Shown here: positions 22,455 to 35,143 of the stretch, one piece after another
Position numbering within the stretch: position 1 is the first letter of the stretch
Layout: every line of letters begins with the position of its first letter
Assembly: GCF_046630445.1 (NCBI RefSeq)
Contig: NC_092339.1
Span: 52,785,001 to 52,849,000 of the forward strand
Direction: 5' to 3'
DNA: 64,000 nucleotides
DNA from: Rutidosis leptorrhynchoides
Taxonomy: Eukaryota; Streptophyta; Magnoliopsida; Asterales; Asteraceae
Notes under the pieces: model-generated
What the model was told of the DNA's origin: nothing
What the model saw: only the letters and a program-made list of their open reading frames with translations
The model's database searches: none
Translations under genes and position numbers: made by a program

Positions 22455-23807
22455 CTAGGGATGATACTGATACCAATAGGGGTTCCATGCATAACCATAG
22501 GTGCTATAAAATGCTTCGGCTGGGTTATACGTAGGATACGGTGGTTGAATCTCTATAGACCAGGGAGGGAATATGGGCTTTGGGGTAGGAATATAGTTTC
22601 TACCTATATGTTGGCAATAAGCTATGATTTGGTTTTGATGAACTTGCCAATCTTCAAATGCTCTTTGTCTAGCATTTTCGTACTCCTGTGAAGCTATAAA
22701 CCTTTGCATTTCTTGCATTTCATTTCCCCCTCCTACATTACCTTGCTGTTGGTTTCTCTCAACCTGTGGATGTCTACCATGGTATTGTACTGCAGCGTTA
22801 TTTCTCCTCTTCAAAACTTTCGCACCATGGTATACATTTAAACCTATAGTATCGCGGGGTTCTGGTTCTTCGACTAATAATCCCCCCCGACTTATATCCA
22901 CACCGAGATATTCAACAATCAAAGTAATAAATATACCACCTCCTATTATGCTATGCGTTCTCATCCCCCTAACCATAGCTGATAAATAATAACCCACACA
23001 ATAAGGTATACTTACAGCGCTTTGTGGGTCTCGAATACACATATGGTAAAACAAATCCTGTTCATTTACCTTTTCCTTGTTCTTACCTCTTTGTGTAATC
23101 GAATTAGCTAAAAACCTATGAATTACTCTTAATTCAGCTCTATCTATATCCAAATAAGAGTAATTTCCCCCTTTGAATCGGTGATGGCTTGTCATTTGAC
23201 TCCATACACCATGTGTATCAAAATTTTCATCTATCTTTCTACCATTTAGTATCAACCCTCTACAATCGGCAGATGCTAACTCCTCATGCGTATATATACG
23301 TAAAGCCTGAGCCATGTCTAGTAAAGACATGTGGCGCATCGAACCTCCTAACAAAAATCTAATAAAAGATCGATCGGTTAAACTAGCTACCCGATCATTT
23401 AATTCTATACTACACAACAATTCTTCACACCATACTTTATATACAGGTCTACGCATGGTGAATAAACGTACCCAGTCGTTAAAAGTAGAATTACCATACC
23501 TCTGTGCAAGTAATTCCCTAATTGGCCCGGCCAATTCTACAGCTTCTAATGGTCCCCATTCTATGACCCTAGGTACCTCAAAAACTTTAGAATGAAGAGT
23601 ATACAAACCCCTTTGGTATTTTGGATAATCTATCCAAAGTCTATCAAATCTCAGGTTCGGGTGCAAATCTTCCAAGTGCATATCAGAAAATGTCATGACT
23701 GGATGAGGTATATCTTGTTTGTAGTAGTTATCCACCTCCTGTTGTTCCGCATTCTCAGCAGGAGCATTGCGAGCTTGGGATGAAGATTCACCCCTTTCAG
23801 TCTGCAA
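22455..23807 (-). CDS. ATHILA ORF1-family protein in the envelope position
   Basis: A single open frame of 450 aa, starting MQTERGESSSQARNAP. The central 300 residues resemble the plant-specific ATHILA ORF-1 family (Pfam ATHILA), including RLWIDYPKYQRGLY, the LRFDRL context and SFIRFLLGGSMRHMSLLDMA. It lies downstream of pol, where Athila elements carry their so-called env-like gene; its function is unknown. The C-terminus is rich in Pro, Tyr and Gln. I see no signal peptide or convincing membrane span, so the env label is positional only. The frame is intact although pol of the same element is not. The 5' side is separated from pol by the 22-kb inner insertion, which hits 184 bp before its start codon. 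Confidence 0.75.
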   Translation of the reverse strand: MQTERGESSSQARNAPAENAEQQEVDNYYKQDIPHPVMTFSDMHLEDLHPNLRFDRLWIDYPKYQRGLYTLHSKVFEVPRVIEWGPLEAVELAGPIRELLAQRYGNSTFNDWVRLFTMRRPVYKVWCEELLCSIELNDRVASLTDRSFIRFLLGGSMRHMSLLDMAQALRIYTHEELASADCRGLILNGRKIDENFDTHGVWSQMTSHHRFKGGNYSYLDIDRAELRVIHRFLANSITQRGKNKEKVNEQDLFYHMCIRDPQSAVSIPYCVGYYLSAMVRGMRTHSIIGGGIFITLIVEYLGVDISRGGLLVEEPEPRDTIGLNVYHGAKVLKRRNNAAVQYHGRHPQVERNQQQGNVGGGNEMQEMQRFIASQEYENARQRAFEDWQVHQNQIIAYCQHIGRNYIPTPKPIFPPWSIEIQPPYPTYNPAEAFYSTYGYAWNPYWYQYHP

Positions 23808-23991
23808 AACACATCAAACACAATTTTTGTGCATCCAAATATGCATTAGTGTCAGCAAAATCATCAATCAAAATAATTACAATGACATGATCAATTTATA
23901 TCAAACTTAAGCTCATTTTCATATTTTCATCAAATCTACACTTTTTCAAATAAGCATATACGAAAATGTTCGCCAAGTTCATAAGCATTCA

Positions 23992-25680
23992 TGTGATGAT
24001 CGCTCCAAATCCATATGGACGAACACGTCATTCATTGATTTCATTGCGAGGTATTTGACCTCTATATGATACGTTTTGTAAACATTGCATTCTTTTGAAA
24101 ATACATACCATAAATGAATATTTAAATCAAAGGTTTTCGACATCTGATGATTTCTACATATAGACAATCATCGTATATAATAGTTTACAATAGTACTTCC
24201 GTTGACAATGCAGTCAAAATAAGGTACATGATGATGAATTGGTGAATGCAATGTTTTCTTGAAAAATATGCCATATAAGAGTCCATGCACATAGCTTGTC
24301 TATCATATAAGCAAACAGCGGAAGACTTCTAGGGAACCTGAGAATAAACATGCTAACAAGTGTCAACACAAAGGTTGGTGAGTTCATAGTTTGTATGTTT
24401 CGCATAATCTGTATATAAAGATGGATCACAAGATTTCAGTTGTTTCATCCAGAAACGTTTATCAAAATATTCTACGAAATTGAGCACCCTGGTAACTAAA
24501 CTTAACGTATATATAATTTTTACCCTTTGTATAATCATCTTAATAATACACGCAAACCAACGTGTACGCTTCTCAAATAGCATACGTCCGTTAAAAGGCT
24601 AGTGCTCTAGCTCGGACGGGGATATCAAGCCCTATGGATCCATATACTACTACTCGTGCCCACCAGTTCTTATAACTGGCAGTTACTAGTTACCAAAGCT
24701 AAGGGATTTTCGGTTCAAACTCAGTATAGAATTTAGTATGTACTTGTATCCATTGTGTTTAAAATAAAGTGCATGTATTCTCAGCCCAAAAATATATATT
24801 GCAAAAGCAATTAAAAAGGGAGCAAATGAAACTCACCTTAGCAGCACATATAGTTGTTCATCGTAATGTAACCGAAACTCGGTATATCAAAGAATCGTAG
24901 ATCTCAACCTAGAGAACATATGTTGGTCAATAAATGTCTATCAATCTAGGTCAGGTCATAGTGTATCACAATCTTAATGCTCGAGATCGACATATAAAAG
25001 TTATCCAAAGTCGTTTCAAAAAGTCAATTTTGACAATAGTTTAACAAAACGAGACGTACCTTATATAAGGATTCATTTACTCGGTTGGTAATATTCAAAA
25101 ATCCAATTTATCAATCTCGTAAACAAGTTGTTTAAATCTTAATTGTAGATTCAAAAGCAATTTCAATTAACTTCAATCATAATTCAGTTGCTCATATCTT
25201 TTAATCCGTTCATCGAAATTATTCGATATCTAAATGAAAAGTTATTGATTTTCCGCCAGCTTTCCAAAAACATGTATATCATATACCTTTTACCAGTAAT
25301 ATATGTATTTAATTCGTGATCTATTATAAACTGTTTAACGACGAAATTTAGCATACACGTATGTATAAATATATATACTCGAGCACTAGACATGGATACA
25401 CAATTAATATATAAAAGATAAAATATGAGTGCTTACGTATCAATATTGAGATTCAATATTGTAGGATAGTACGTAGAAGTAACGGAGATGATAAACACTA
25501 GGTTTGACTTACGAGCAAAACCCTCGAACAATACCCATAACCTCCTTAGTAATAACCCATAGTTTCCTTAGCTCTATCCCACTTGAAAACTCATTTTGAA
25601 AGTGACACGCTCATGACCTCGTCGTAGTATTTTAAGTGATATAATTAATAATAATACTATTAATAATAATAAAATAAATG

Positions 25681-25751
<71 letters not shown>

Positions 25752-26814
25752 TTAAATAAATAAATTTACACATAGTAATATATGTGTAAAACAACTCGCG
25801 CAGAAACCTGGTATTTATAGGCATAATTCCTGATTCTGATGCCCATGCGATCGCATGGGTTTTATGCCTATTTCTCATGCGATCGCATGGCCGTCAGATC
25901 CAGCTCACATATTTTTGTTTTTTTGTTTGTCGACATAATAATTAATAATATATTTAATATATTTAATTTATATAATTAATTATATATTATATTAAATTCA
26001 CATGCATAGTTAACTTGTAATTTTTGTTCCGATAAGTCGTACGTTGTTACGCGACTTATGTCCCGGTTCCGGTTTTTCGAGTGTCCCTTCGTACGCTGAG
26101 AAAACTTGTAATTTTCATTCTGGGACACGTACCTTTGTCAAAATATAACCTTAAATTATCCCTAAATTATACTACCCAGAGTATATCTTAAACTTTAGAG
26201 TATTTTGGTCATTTACTTCTATAAATCATTGTCTCGTTATTTAGTAATATAATAGTATTTATCAAACGTTTCATAACCAAGTTAATATCTATTCTCAATA
26301 TTTATAAACACGTTTTAAAATACGTATCGCAAGTTATTCATATAATTAATTCTTAACAGTTAATATTCCTTATTATTGTATGTGTCCAAATTACGTTATT
26401 TAAACAAATAATTCACCATTTATCCCGAATACCGTTAAAATGAATGATTTCTCAAATCAAGTGGACCTCTCAACAGAGACTCGTAATAATATCATAATTC
26501 TTAAGAGACTCGGTAAATATCTTTTACTTGAATCGTTTGGCATAATCTTTTAACTTTGTAGTTAAATATATCAATCAGATAATTAAACCAATAAGTTTAA
26601 TGCACAGTATCATATCGTCAACACTTTGTTACGTTTTCAAGTTATAGTATATGTATCTATATATAATTGTTCGCGTTTCGTTGAGAACAATCGAAGATTA
26701 ATTGAACAGTTCAAAATTTTGAGATTTAACTTCATAGACTTTGTTTATCGTGTCGGAAATGTTAATCATACAAGATTAAGTTTAAATTTGGTCAGAATTT
26801 TTCGGGTCATCACA
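23992..26814 (-). repeat. 3' LTR of the non-autonomous element
   Basis: Runs TGTGATGATCG...GGGTCATCACA on the plus strand; in transcript sense it begins TGTGATGACCCGAA. It contains an (ATT)n microsatellite (about 25682-25750) whose length differs between the two LTRs, and the paired-dyad promoter at 25811-25889. Confidence 0.93.
25811..25889 (-). promoter_or_regulatory. LTR promoter: TATA box and paired CATGCGATCGCATG dyads
   Basis: CCCATGCGATCGCATGGG (25842-25859) and CATGCGATCGCATG (25876-25889) have centres 32 bp apart. On the minus strand they precede CTATAAATACC (about 25811-25820) by about 22 bp. The same module is at 45440-45518 in the other LTR. Confidence 0.75.
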
Positions 26815-29800
26815 GTACCTACCCGTTAAAGAAATTTCATCCCGAAATTTGAGTGAGGTTGTCATGGCTAACAATAAAAAAAAATTTATGACGAATATGA
26901 GTCGATAAATAGAGTTTTATCACCGTTGAATAATATGTATAAAACAATCCAATTACTTGAAGCTTATGAGAGAAGCCGTCGTAATAAAGTGAAATGGAGA
27001 ATAGAGATGCGTCTTATCTCTTGACGTAGTAACGATTGATTTCCGGAATTTAAGGAATAGAAAATCTTCATAATCTAAATAAGATTTGATTCTTCGGGAA
27101 TTAAGAAAATTAAGATTTCCTTTGATTAATTGCGTAATCTGCCTCGATTGTTATGTCTGATATTTTGCTATAAATTGCCCACTTCCGTTTCATTATTTTC
27201 ACCACTCCCACATCTTCTTCCTCATTTCATACTTCTAAAAGATTGTGAAATGCTTCATCCAGTTCTGATTCTTGATATACTCCTAACCTTCATATCTGTC
27301 ATTCTTCTCTTTCATTTACCACCGGAGGATTTTATTTACTTTTACTTTTATCTTGGGGTTATAGTGTTATTAATTTTCCCGTGTCTTTACGTTGCAATAC
27401 GTATTGATATACGCGGTATGTAAATTTCGGGGTTATTTTCGGGCTTTATATTTTCCATTATATTTCGGAGCTTCATGCTTTCGTTTTCTCTTCCCGACTT
27501 TAAGTCAAGCGAATAATGGTCCTAAATTCGTAGCTATACATTTCGGAATGAACATAATTAATGTTCTAATAAAGAAACGGTAATAGCACAATCTGACTTA
27601 TCAAATTACCAGAATACCTTGAAAAAGACCGAATCATTAAGAAAATATTTTCTTGATATTTTTAGAGATTATATAGAATGAAAGAGTTATGTAACATGGT
27701 TCATGATGAGGGTATGATCTGTGAACCTTTATCACGTTCCATTAGAAACTCAGCATGACTTACTGTAATATAATCACGTTGATCAAGTGTCATTATATTA
27801 TACTAACTCATGCTTCAATTCCCAACACTACTTCAAAAACATCCATTTTTCGAAATTTTCAGAAATTAGAAACTAAAATAGTTTCTTTTATGATGTAACA
27901 CAGATAGCGTGAAGAGATAAATGATTTCAGATAAGAATAGTTATGAAAATATCTTCAGAAATATGGAGGATATTTATAATGGAAGATACGATGATATCTT
28001 AGAATTTTTAATATCGGAGGATGATGCGGAAAATCTGTCTGTGAAGGTTTAGAATAAGATGTAAGATTCTTACTAATGGTTTCAGCAGACACTGAATCAT
28101 TTGGATTCTTTGAAGGTAGATTTCGTCCTTGTGATTTGTCTACAGCTTCCTTCATACTTTGCTCAACCCGTTTTCCAGTTTCAAACCTTCTCTTTTTCTG
28201 TACTTTTCCAACACACTACTCTTTATCATCAAACTTTCGACTGTTAAAGTCATTTATAGTTTTTGCTGATTCATCAGCATTTTTCCAAAATTCGTAGAAC
28301 TAGTTTCGTAGTTTGGGGTGTTTTTCAGAAACTTCACATTCGAAGTATGTAAGTCTAGAATATAGACATTATATGTATATATATAACTGTTGGCGTAGAA
28401 TTGCTGCAAAATTCAAAATACTGGTTGCTAATTCCCGGTAGTTGGTATGAAAATTATTGTTACAAGATGTGGATGAGTACATGATAGGGTTTTAATGAGT
28501 ATAATGATTTTTCAGAAGGTCAAGGATTAATGAAGTTGTTAGTAAATTTACTGCTAATGTGGTGGAACATAAAAGGTTCCCCGGTAACAAAAACGTATAT
28601 GCCAAAGTTACAAGTCTGAAAGGTCGTCGTTGACTGATTGAATGGTTGATAATACTGGATACTTTGAAAAGGAATTGCAAGGTTATTTTCGGTAAAAACA
28701 ATGCTAAAGGACCTTGCATAGTTTTGAAGTCAAAGTATAGCTTTGAAAGATGTAGAGATCTAAGAATGATGTCACCTGTTCAGAGTTATGGCTTGGATTC
28801 TGATCCGTCGATATCAGAATATGTGATTGAATTTGTATGAAATGATTGTGTATCATTGTGAAGATAGTGAGTATAGTTAATGATTTTTGAATCAAAATTG
28901 AAGAATGTACAGTGTAACATATTAATTGTGAACTTAAATATTTCCGAGTAGTACCTACCCGTTAAAGATTTCACAATTAATACTTTGTACAAAAGAAATT
29001 TTTTTTTTACCGTCTTTATGAAAATATATGTATGTATATTTTTTTTTCAAATCTAATACAGATTTAATGAGTTAATATCATATTAAGCTCATTTGATTTT
29101 CGACTTGACTTAGAAATGATTAATCTCTAAAACATTAAAGATTACATAATCTTTGCGGAGTATTTCGCTAATGTAATCGATACTCCATTATTTATTCTTA
29201 TTTCTCGGTGAAGGATGTTGATGCTTGTGGAATCTTTGTGAACCTTACAAGGCACAGATGATGTTTTCTGAAAAGTTTCGAGTACATCGAAAATGAAAAT
29301 GTAAAATCAATTATGTAATTGAATAATACACTTGGTTTATTATGAAATGGAATTCATTAAGTTGAAACAGAGATTGTAGTTAACAATGGTTAAGTTATTA
29401 ACGAAGGATGTACATCATTGCATATTAGTAATATGAACTAACTGAGTAGTACCTACCAGTTAAGATTCACACGTAATAGCTTAGTACGAAAAGATTTATT
29501 TTGATTTCAAAATTCATATATATTAAATATACATAAAATTTCTTCAGGGGAAATAAGTTAATACTTCATCGGTTATTGTTGCTGGTATTTCTTGGTAACT
29601 ACGATGCGTATGACGTTGATGTTCAAGGTACATATTGTGATGTTGAGGCTTGCGGTGCGGATGTTGTTGGTGGTGGTAATGGTACTGTTGGTGTTGTTGT
29701 CGGTGGTACTATTGATGCCGGAGATTCTGCTGGTGCTTGTAACCTTTGCACCGTATTCTCCAAAGCCACTACCCGAGTGCGAAGCTCATTGACTTCTTCT

Positions 29801-30532
29801 ACTACACCGGGATGATTGGCGGTTCGGACGAGCGGATGAATAAGATCCAGAATTTAAGAGAGTATATGATCATGATGAGATATTCTGGAGATGAGAGAGA
29901 AAATGGTATTACGAACAGGTTCGCCGGTAAGTGCTTCAGGTTCTTCGCCAAGAGGGCAATGTGGTGGATGGAAGGGATCGCCTTCTTCTTGTCTCCAATA
30001 ATTAAGTAGGCTACGAACCCATCCCCAATTCATCCAGAATAGATGATGGCTAATTGGTTGATCCATTCCGGTTACACTGTCTTCGGAATTCAGGTGAATA
30101 TCCATATTGGAATAGCTGCCAGAGTTTGAACTAGATACGGGATCCATCTTGTATAATTAGGGAGATGATTTTTGATATGAATTAGATTATAGAATTTAGT
30201 TTGGTATTCTTCAATACATAATTTACATATGTAAATATAATACCAAATTCCATAAATCACGGAGAAATTTTCGGAAGATATCAGGAAAAGTTTACATTAA
30301 CAGATACGCTAAGATATGAATTTTTGTCTATACACTATTTATGCAATAAATGCAGGAAAACGTGTCTAGACTTAAGAATGATAAGCATGTAATTTCTGAC
30401 AAGAAATCATAAGCAAAACTTTTAATATGCAGATACGGTCAAAGTCCAGACTTACTAATGCATCTTAACAACTATCAGTTAGACACATTCATGCAAGACC
30501 TGGTTCGCTAGGACCAACGCTCTGATACCAAC
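26815..30532 (-). other. Internal region of the non-autonomous element
   Basis: No polymerase-type domain in any frame. A 97-aa open frame (30147-29854, minus) begins MDPVSSSNSGSYSNM and contains FWMNWGWVRSLLNYW; I think related short proteins occur in Asteraceae gypsy leaders, but no function is known to me. Two diverged direct repeats, about 28890-28990 and 29380-29490, each hold a copy of the polypurine-like motif GTAGTACCTACCC.GTTAA (28949 and 29446), which also occurs at the real 3' LTR border. Confidence 0.6.
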
Positions 30533-30932
30533 TGTGATGATCGCTCCAAATCCATATGGACGAACACGTCATTCATTGATTTCATTGCGAGGTATTTGAT
30601 CTCTATATGATACGTTTTGTAAACATTGCATTCTTTTGAAAAGACATACCATAAATGAATATTTAAATCAAAGGTTTTCGACATCTGATGATTTCTACAT
30701 ATAGACAATCACCGTATATAATAGTTTACAATAGTACTTCCGTTGACAATGCAGTCAAAATAAGGTACATGATGATGAATTGGTGAATGCAACGTTTTCT
30801 TAAAAAAATATGCCATATAAGACTCCATGCACATAGCTTGTCTATCATATAAGCAAACAGCGGAAGACTTCTAGGGAACCTGAGAATAAACATGCTAACA
30901 AGTGTCAACACAAAGGTTGGTGAGTTCATAGT
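30533..30932 (-). repeat. 5' LTR of the non-autonomous element, terminal part A
   Basis: Matches the first 400 bp of 23992-26814 and stops exactly where the youngest element inserted (TSD ATAGT, 30928-30932). It continues at 44030. Confidence 0.92.
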
Positions 30933-33900
30933 TGTAGTGACCCGAACTTTTCCATGTTTATATATATTAATTGAGATTGATATTTACATGATTAAATGTT
31001 TCCAACATGTTAAGCAATCAAACTTGTTAAGACTTGATTAATTGAAATATGTTTCATATAGACAATTGACCACCCAAGTTGATCGGTGATTCACGAACGT
31101 TAAAACTTGTAAAAACTATATGATGACATATATATGGATATATATATATAGTTAACATGATACTATGATAAGAAAATATATCATAAAGTATATTAACAAT
31201 GAACTACATATGTAAAAACAAGACTACTAACTTAATGATTTTTAAACGAGACATATATGTAACGATTATCGTTGTAAAGACATTTAATGTATATATATCA
31301 TATTAAGAGATATTCATACATGATAATATCATGATAATATAATAATTTAAAATCTCATTTGATATTATAAACATTGGGTTAACAACATTTAACAAGATCG
31401 TTAACCTAAAGGTTTCAAAACAACACTTACATGTAACGACTAACGATGACTTAACGACTCAGTTAAAATGTATATACATGTAGTGTTTTAATATGTATTT
31501 ATACACTTTTGAAAGACTTCAATACACTTATCAAAATACTTCTACTTAACAAAAATGCTTACAATTACATCCTCGTTCAGTTTCATCAACAATTCTACTC
31601 GTATGCACCCGTATTCGTACTCGTACAATACACAGCTTTTAGATGTATGTACTATTGGTATATACACTCCAATAATCAGCTCTTAGCAGCCCATGTGAGT
31701 CACCTAACACATGTGGGAACCATCATTTGGCAACTAGCATGAAATATCTCATAAAATTACAAAAATATGAGTAATCATTCATGACTTATTTACATGAAAA
31801 CAAAATTACATATCCTTTATATCTAATCCATACACCAACGACCAAAAACACCTACAAACACTTTCATTCTTCAATTTTCTTCATCTAATTGATCTCTCTC
31901 AAGTTCTATCTTCAAGTTCTAAGTGTTCTTCATAAATTCCAAAAGTTCTAGTTTCATAAAATCAAGAATACTTTCAAGTTTGCTAGCTCACTTCCAATCT
32001 TGTAAGGTGATCATCCAACCTCAAGAAATCTTTGTTTCTTACAGTAGGTTATCATTCTAATACAAGGTAATAATCATATTCAAACTTTGGTTCAATTTCT
32101 ATAACTATAACAATCTTATTTCAAGTGATGATCTTACTTGAACTTGTTTTCGTGTCATGATTCTGCTTCAAGAACTTCGAGCCATCCAAGGATCCATTGA
32201 AGCTAGATCCATTTTTCTCTTTTCCAGTAGGTTTATCCAAGGAAATTAAGGTAGTAATGATGTTCATAACATCATTCGATTCATACATATAAAGCTATCT
32301 TATTCGAAGGTTTAAACTTGTAATCACTAGAACATAGTTTAGTTAATTCTAAACTTGTTCGCAAACAAAAGTTAATCCTTCTAACTTGACTTTTAAAATC
32401 AACTAAACACATGTTCTATATCTATATGATATGCTAACTTAATGATTTAAAACCTGGAAACACGAAAAACACCGTAAAACCGGATTTACGCCGTCGTAGT
32501 AACACCGCGGGCTGTTTTGGGTTAGTTAATTAAAAACTATGATGAACTTTGATTTTAAAGTTGTTATTCTGAGAAAATGATTTTTATTATGAACATGAAA
32601 CTATATCCAAAAATTATGATTAAACTCAAAGTGGAAGTATGTTTTCTAAAATGGTCATCTAGACGTCGTTCTTTCGACTGAAATGACTACCTTTACAAAA
32701 ACGACTTGTAACTTATTTTTCCGACTATAAACCTATACTTTTCTGTTTAGATTCATAAAATAGAGTTCAATATGAAACCATAGCAATTTGATTCACTCAA
32801 AACGGATTTAAAATGAAGAAGTTATGGGTAAAACAAGATTGGATAATTTTTCTCATTTTAGCTACGTGAAAATTGGTAACAAATCTATTCCAACCATAAC
32901 TTAATCAACTTGTATTGTATATTATGTAATCTTGAGATACCATAGACACGTATACAATGTTTCGACCTATCATGTCGACACATCTATATATATTTCGGAA
33001 CAACCATAGACACTCTATATGTGAATGTTGGAGTTAGCTATACAGGGTTGAGGTTGATTCCAAAATATATATAGTTTGAGTTGTGATCAATACTGAGATA
33101 CGTATACACTGGGTCGTGGATTGATTCAAGATAATATTTATCGATTTATTTCTGTACATCTAACTGTGGACAACTAGTTGTAGGTTACTAACGAGGACAG
33201 CTGACTTAATAAACTTAAAACATCAAAATATATTAAAAGTGTTGTAAATATATTTTGAACATACTTTGATATATATGTATATATTGTTATAGGTTCGTGA
33301 ATCAACCAGTGGCCAAGTCTTACTTCCCGACGAAGTAAAAATCTGTGAAAGTGAGTTATAGTCCCACTTTTAAAATCTAATATTTTTGGGATGAGAATAC
33401 ATGCAGGTTTTATAAATGATTTACAAAATAGACACAAGTACGTGAAACTACATTCTATGGTTGAATTATCGAAATCGAATATGCCCCTTTTTATTAAGTC
33501 TGGTAATCTAAGAATTAGGGAACAGACACCCTAATTGACGCGAATCCTAAAGATAGATCTATTGGGCCTAACAAACCCCATCCAAAGTACCGGATGCTTT
33601 AGTACTTCGAAATTTATATCATATCCGAAGGGTGTCCCGGAATGATGGGGATATTCTTATATATGCATCTTGTTATTGTCGGTTACCAGGTGTTCACCAT
33701 ATGAATGATTTTTATCTCTATGTATGGGATGTGTATTGAAATATGAAATCTTGTGGTCTATTATTATGATTTGATATATATAGGTTAAACCTATAACTCA
33801 CCAACATTTTTGTTGACGTTTTAAGCATGTTTATTCTCAGGTGATTATTAAGAGCTTCCGCTGTCGCATACTTAAATAAGGACGAGATTTGGAGTCCATG

Positions 33901-34183
33901 CTTGTATGATATTGTGTAAAAACTGCATTCAAGAAACTTATTTTGTTGTAACATAGTTGTATTGTAAACCATTATGTAATGGTCGTGTGTAAACAGGATA
34001 TTTTAGATTATCATTATTTGATAATCTACGTAAAGCTTTTTAAACCTTTAATGATGAAATAAAGGTTATGGTTTGTTTTAAAATGAATGCAGTCTTTGAA
34101 AAACGTCTCATATAGAGGTCAAAACCTCGCAACGAAATCAATTAATATGGAACGTTTTTAATCAATAAGAACGGGACATTTCA
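30933..34183 (+). repeat. 5' LTR of the Tekay-like element
   Basis: TGTAGTGACCCGAAC...GGGACATTTCA. Small frames inside it (for example 31509-31742) recur identically in the other LTR and have no family resemblance, so they are not annotated as genes. Confidence 0.95.
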
Positions 34184-34185
34184 GT

Positions 34186-34203
34186 TGGTATCCGAGCGTT
34201 GGT
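34186..34203 (+). other. Primer-binding site
   Basis: TGGTATCCGAGCGTTGGT, two bases after the LTR. It resembles the initiator-Met tRNA primer site TGGTATCAGAGC with one change (C for A). Confidence 0.8.
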
Positions 34204-34392
34204 CTTAGAGAACCAGAAAATTTGCATTAGTGTGTCTTATCGAGTTTGTTAGGATGCATTAGTGAGTCTGGACTTCGACCGTGTTTTCTTTAAAAATGAT
34301 TGCTTAACATTTTTGTTGGAAACTATATATTTTTAACATATGAATATTATGTGATATATTAATCTCTTAACGTGTTTGATATTATGTGATAG

Positions 34393-35007
34393 ATGTCTAC
34401 CTCTAGAACAAGTCCCATTGACTCACCTAATAATAATGAAGAGTCAAATGTAAATTGGAATGATTTGTGGACTGATTCACAAGTTCCCGAAGAGGAACCG
34501 GAAGAAGAGTCGGAACCGGAAGAAGAATCGGAACCGGAAGAAGAATCGGAACCGGATGAAGAAATAGAACCGGTGGGGGAAATAATAAAACGGTTAAGTA
34601 AAAGAAAATCCTCAACCAACCGACCAAAGTTAATTATGGTCAATGGTGTTTCCGCCAAGGAAGCAAAATATTGGGAGGATTACCAATTCTCCGATGAATC
34701 GGATTCCGACGAGAATTCCGATGATGTTATAGAAATTACCCCAACTGAATTTAAAAAGGCAAAAGAAAATAATAAGGGAAAGGGCATAAAAATAGAGAAA
34801 TCTAATTCCAACCCCGATGAACTTTATATGTATCGTCAACCCCCGAAGTCCTTAAGTTGTAACAATGACCCGGGAACCTCTAAACCACCAGGTTTTTCTA
34901 AACCAATGTGGACAACGACGGCTCGTATTAGGGGAACATCATATATCCCTAGAAACTTGGCAAAACGAACCAAAACCGAAGAAGAAGAAACGAGCGAGTC
35001 GGAATAA
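34393..35007 (+). CDS. Acidic 204-aa leader ORF of the chromovirus, unknown function
   Basis: An open frame starting MSTSRTSPIDSPNNN. Residues about 34-62 are tandem EEESEPE repeats, followed by a basic segment (IIKRLSKRKSS) and a second acidic serine-rich stretch (SDESDSDENSDD). The C-terminal third is lysine- and proline-rich and ends EEEETSESE. No domain is recognised. Low complexity and charge alternation suggest a disordered, possibly nucleic-acid- or histone-binding protein. It lies 190 bp after the primer site and 137 bp before the F-box-like ORF. The full frame in a very young element argues it is translated, but there is no direct evidence. Confidence 0.6.
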   Translation: MSTSRTSPIDSPNNNEESNVNWNDLWTDSQVPEEEPEEESEPEEESEPEEESEPDEEIEPVGEIIKRLSKRKSSTNRPKLIMVNGVSAKEAKYWEDYQFSDESDSDENSDDVIEITPTEFKKAKENNKGKGIKIEKSNSNPDELYMYRQPPKSLSCNNDPGTSKPPGFSKPMWTTTARIRGTSYIPRNLAKRTKTEEEETSESE

Positions 35008-35143
35008 GATAGTTGTATTCGTGTGGTGTAATATATGTAATATAGTGTTCTTATGCTTTATGATATATGTAAAAATTGCTTGTATTAATAAGTATTTTTT
35101 TATGAATCTAACTCTTGTCTATTTTACAGTTTAAAAACACAAA

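Noticed and set aside
22455-23807. Calling the ATHILA ORF a viral envelope glycoprotein
   Set aside because: No signal peptide, membrane span or cysteine pattern seen; only its position resembles env.
25660-25878. Poly-tyrosine ORF on the minus strand (also 45304-45507)
   Set aside because: Produced by the (ATT)n microsatellite in the LTR; its length differs between LTR copies.
31509-31742. 77-aa ORF, identical at 41355-41588, and other short ORFs in the LTRs (33174-33437, 33718-33972)
   Set aside because: Inside LTRs, duplicated with them, no recognisable family or start context.
34359-34658. Ser/Gly-rich minus-strand ORF opposite the acidic leader ORF
   Set aside because: Antisense shadow of the EEESEPE repeats.
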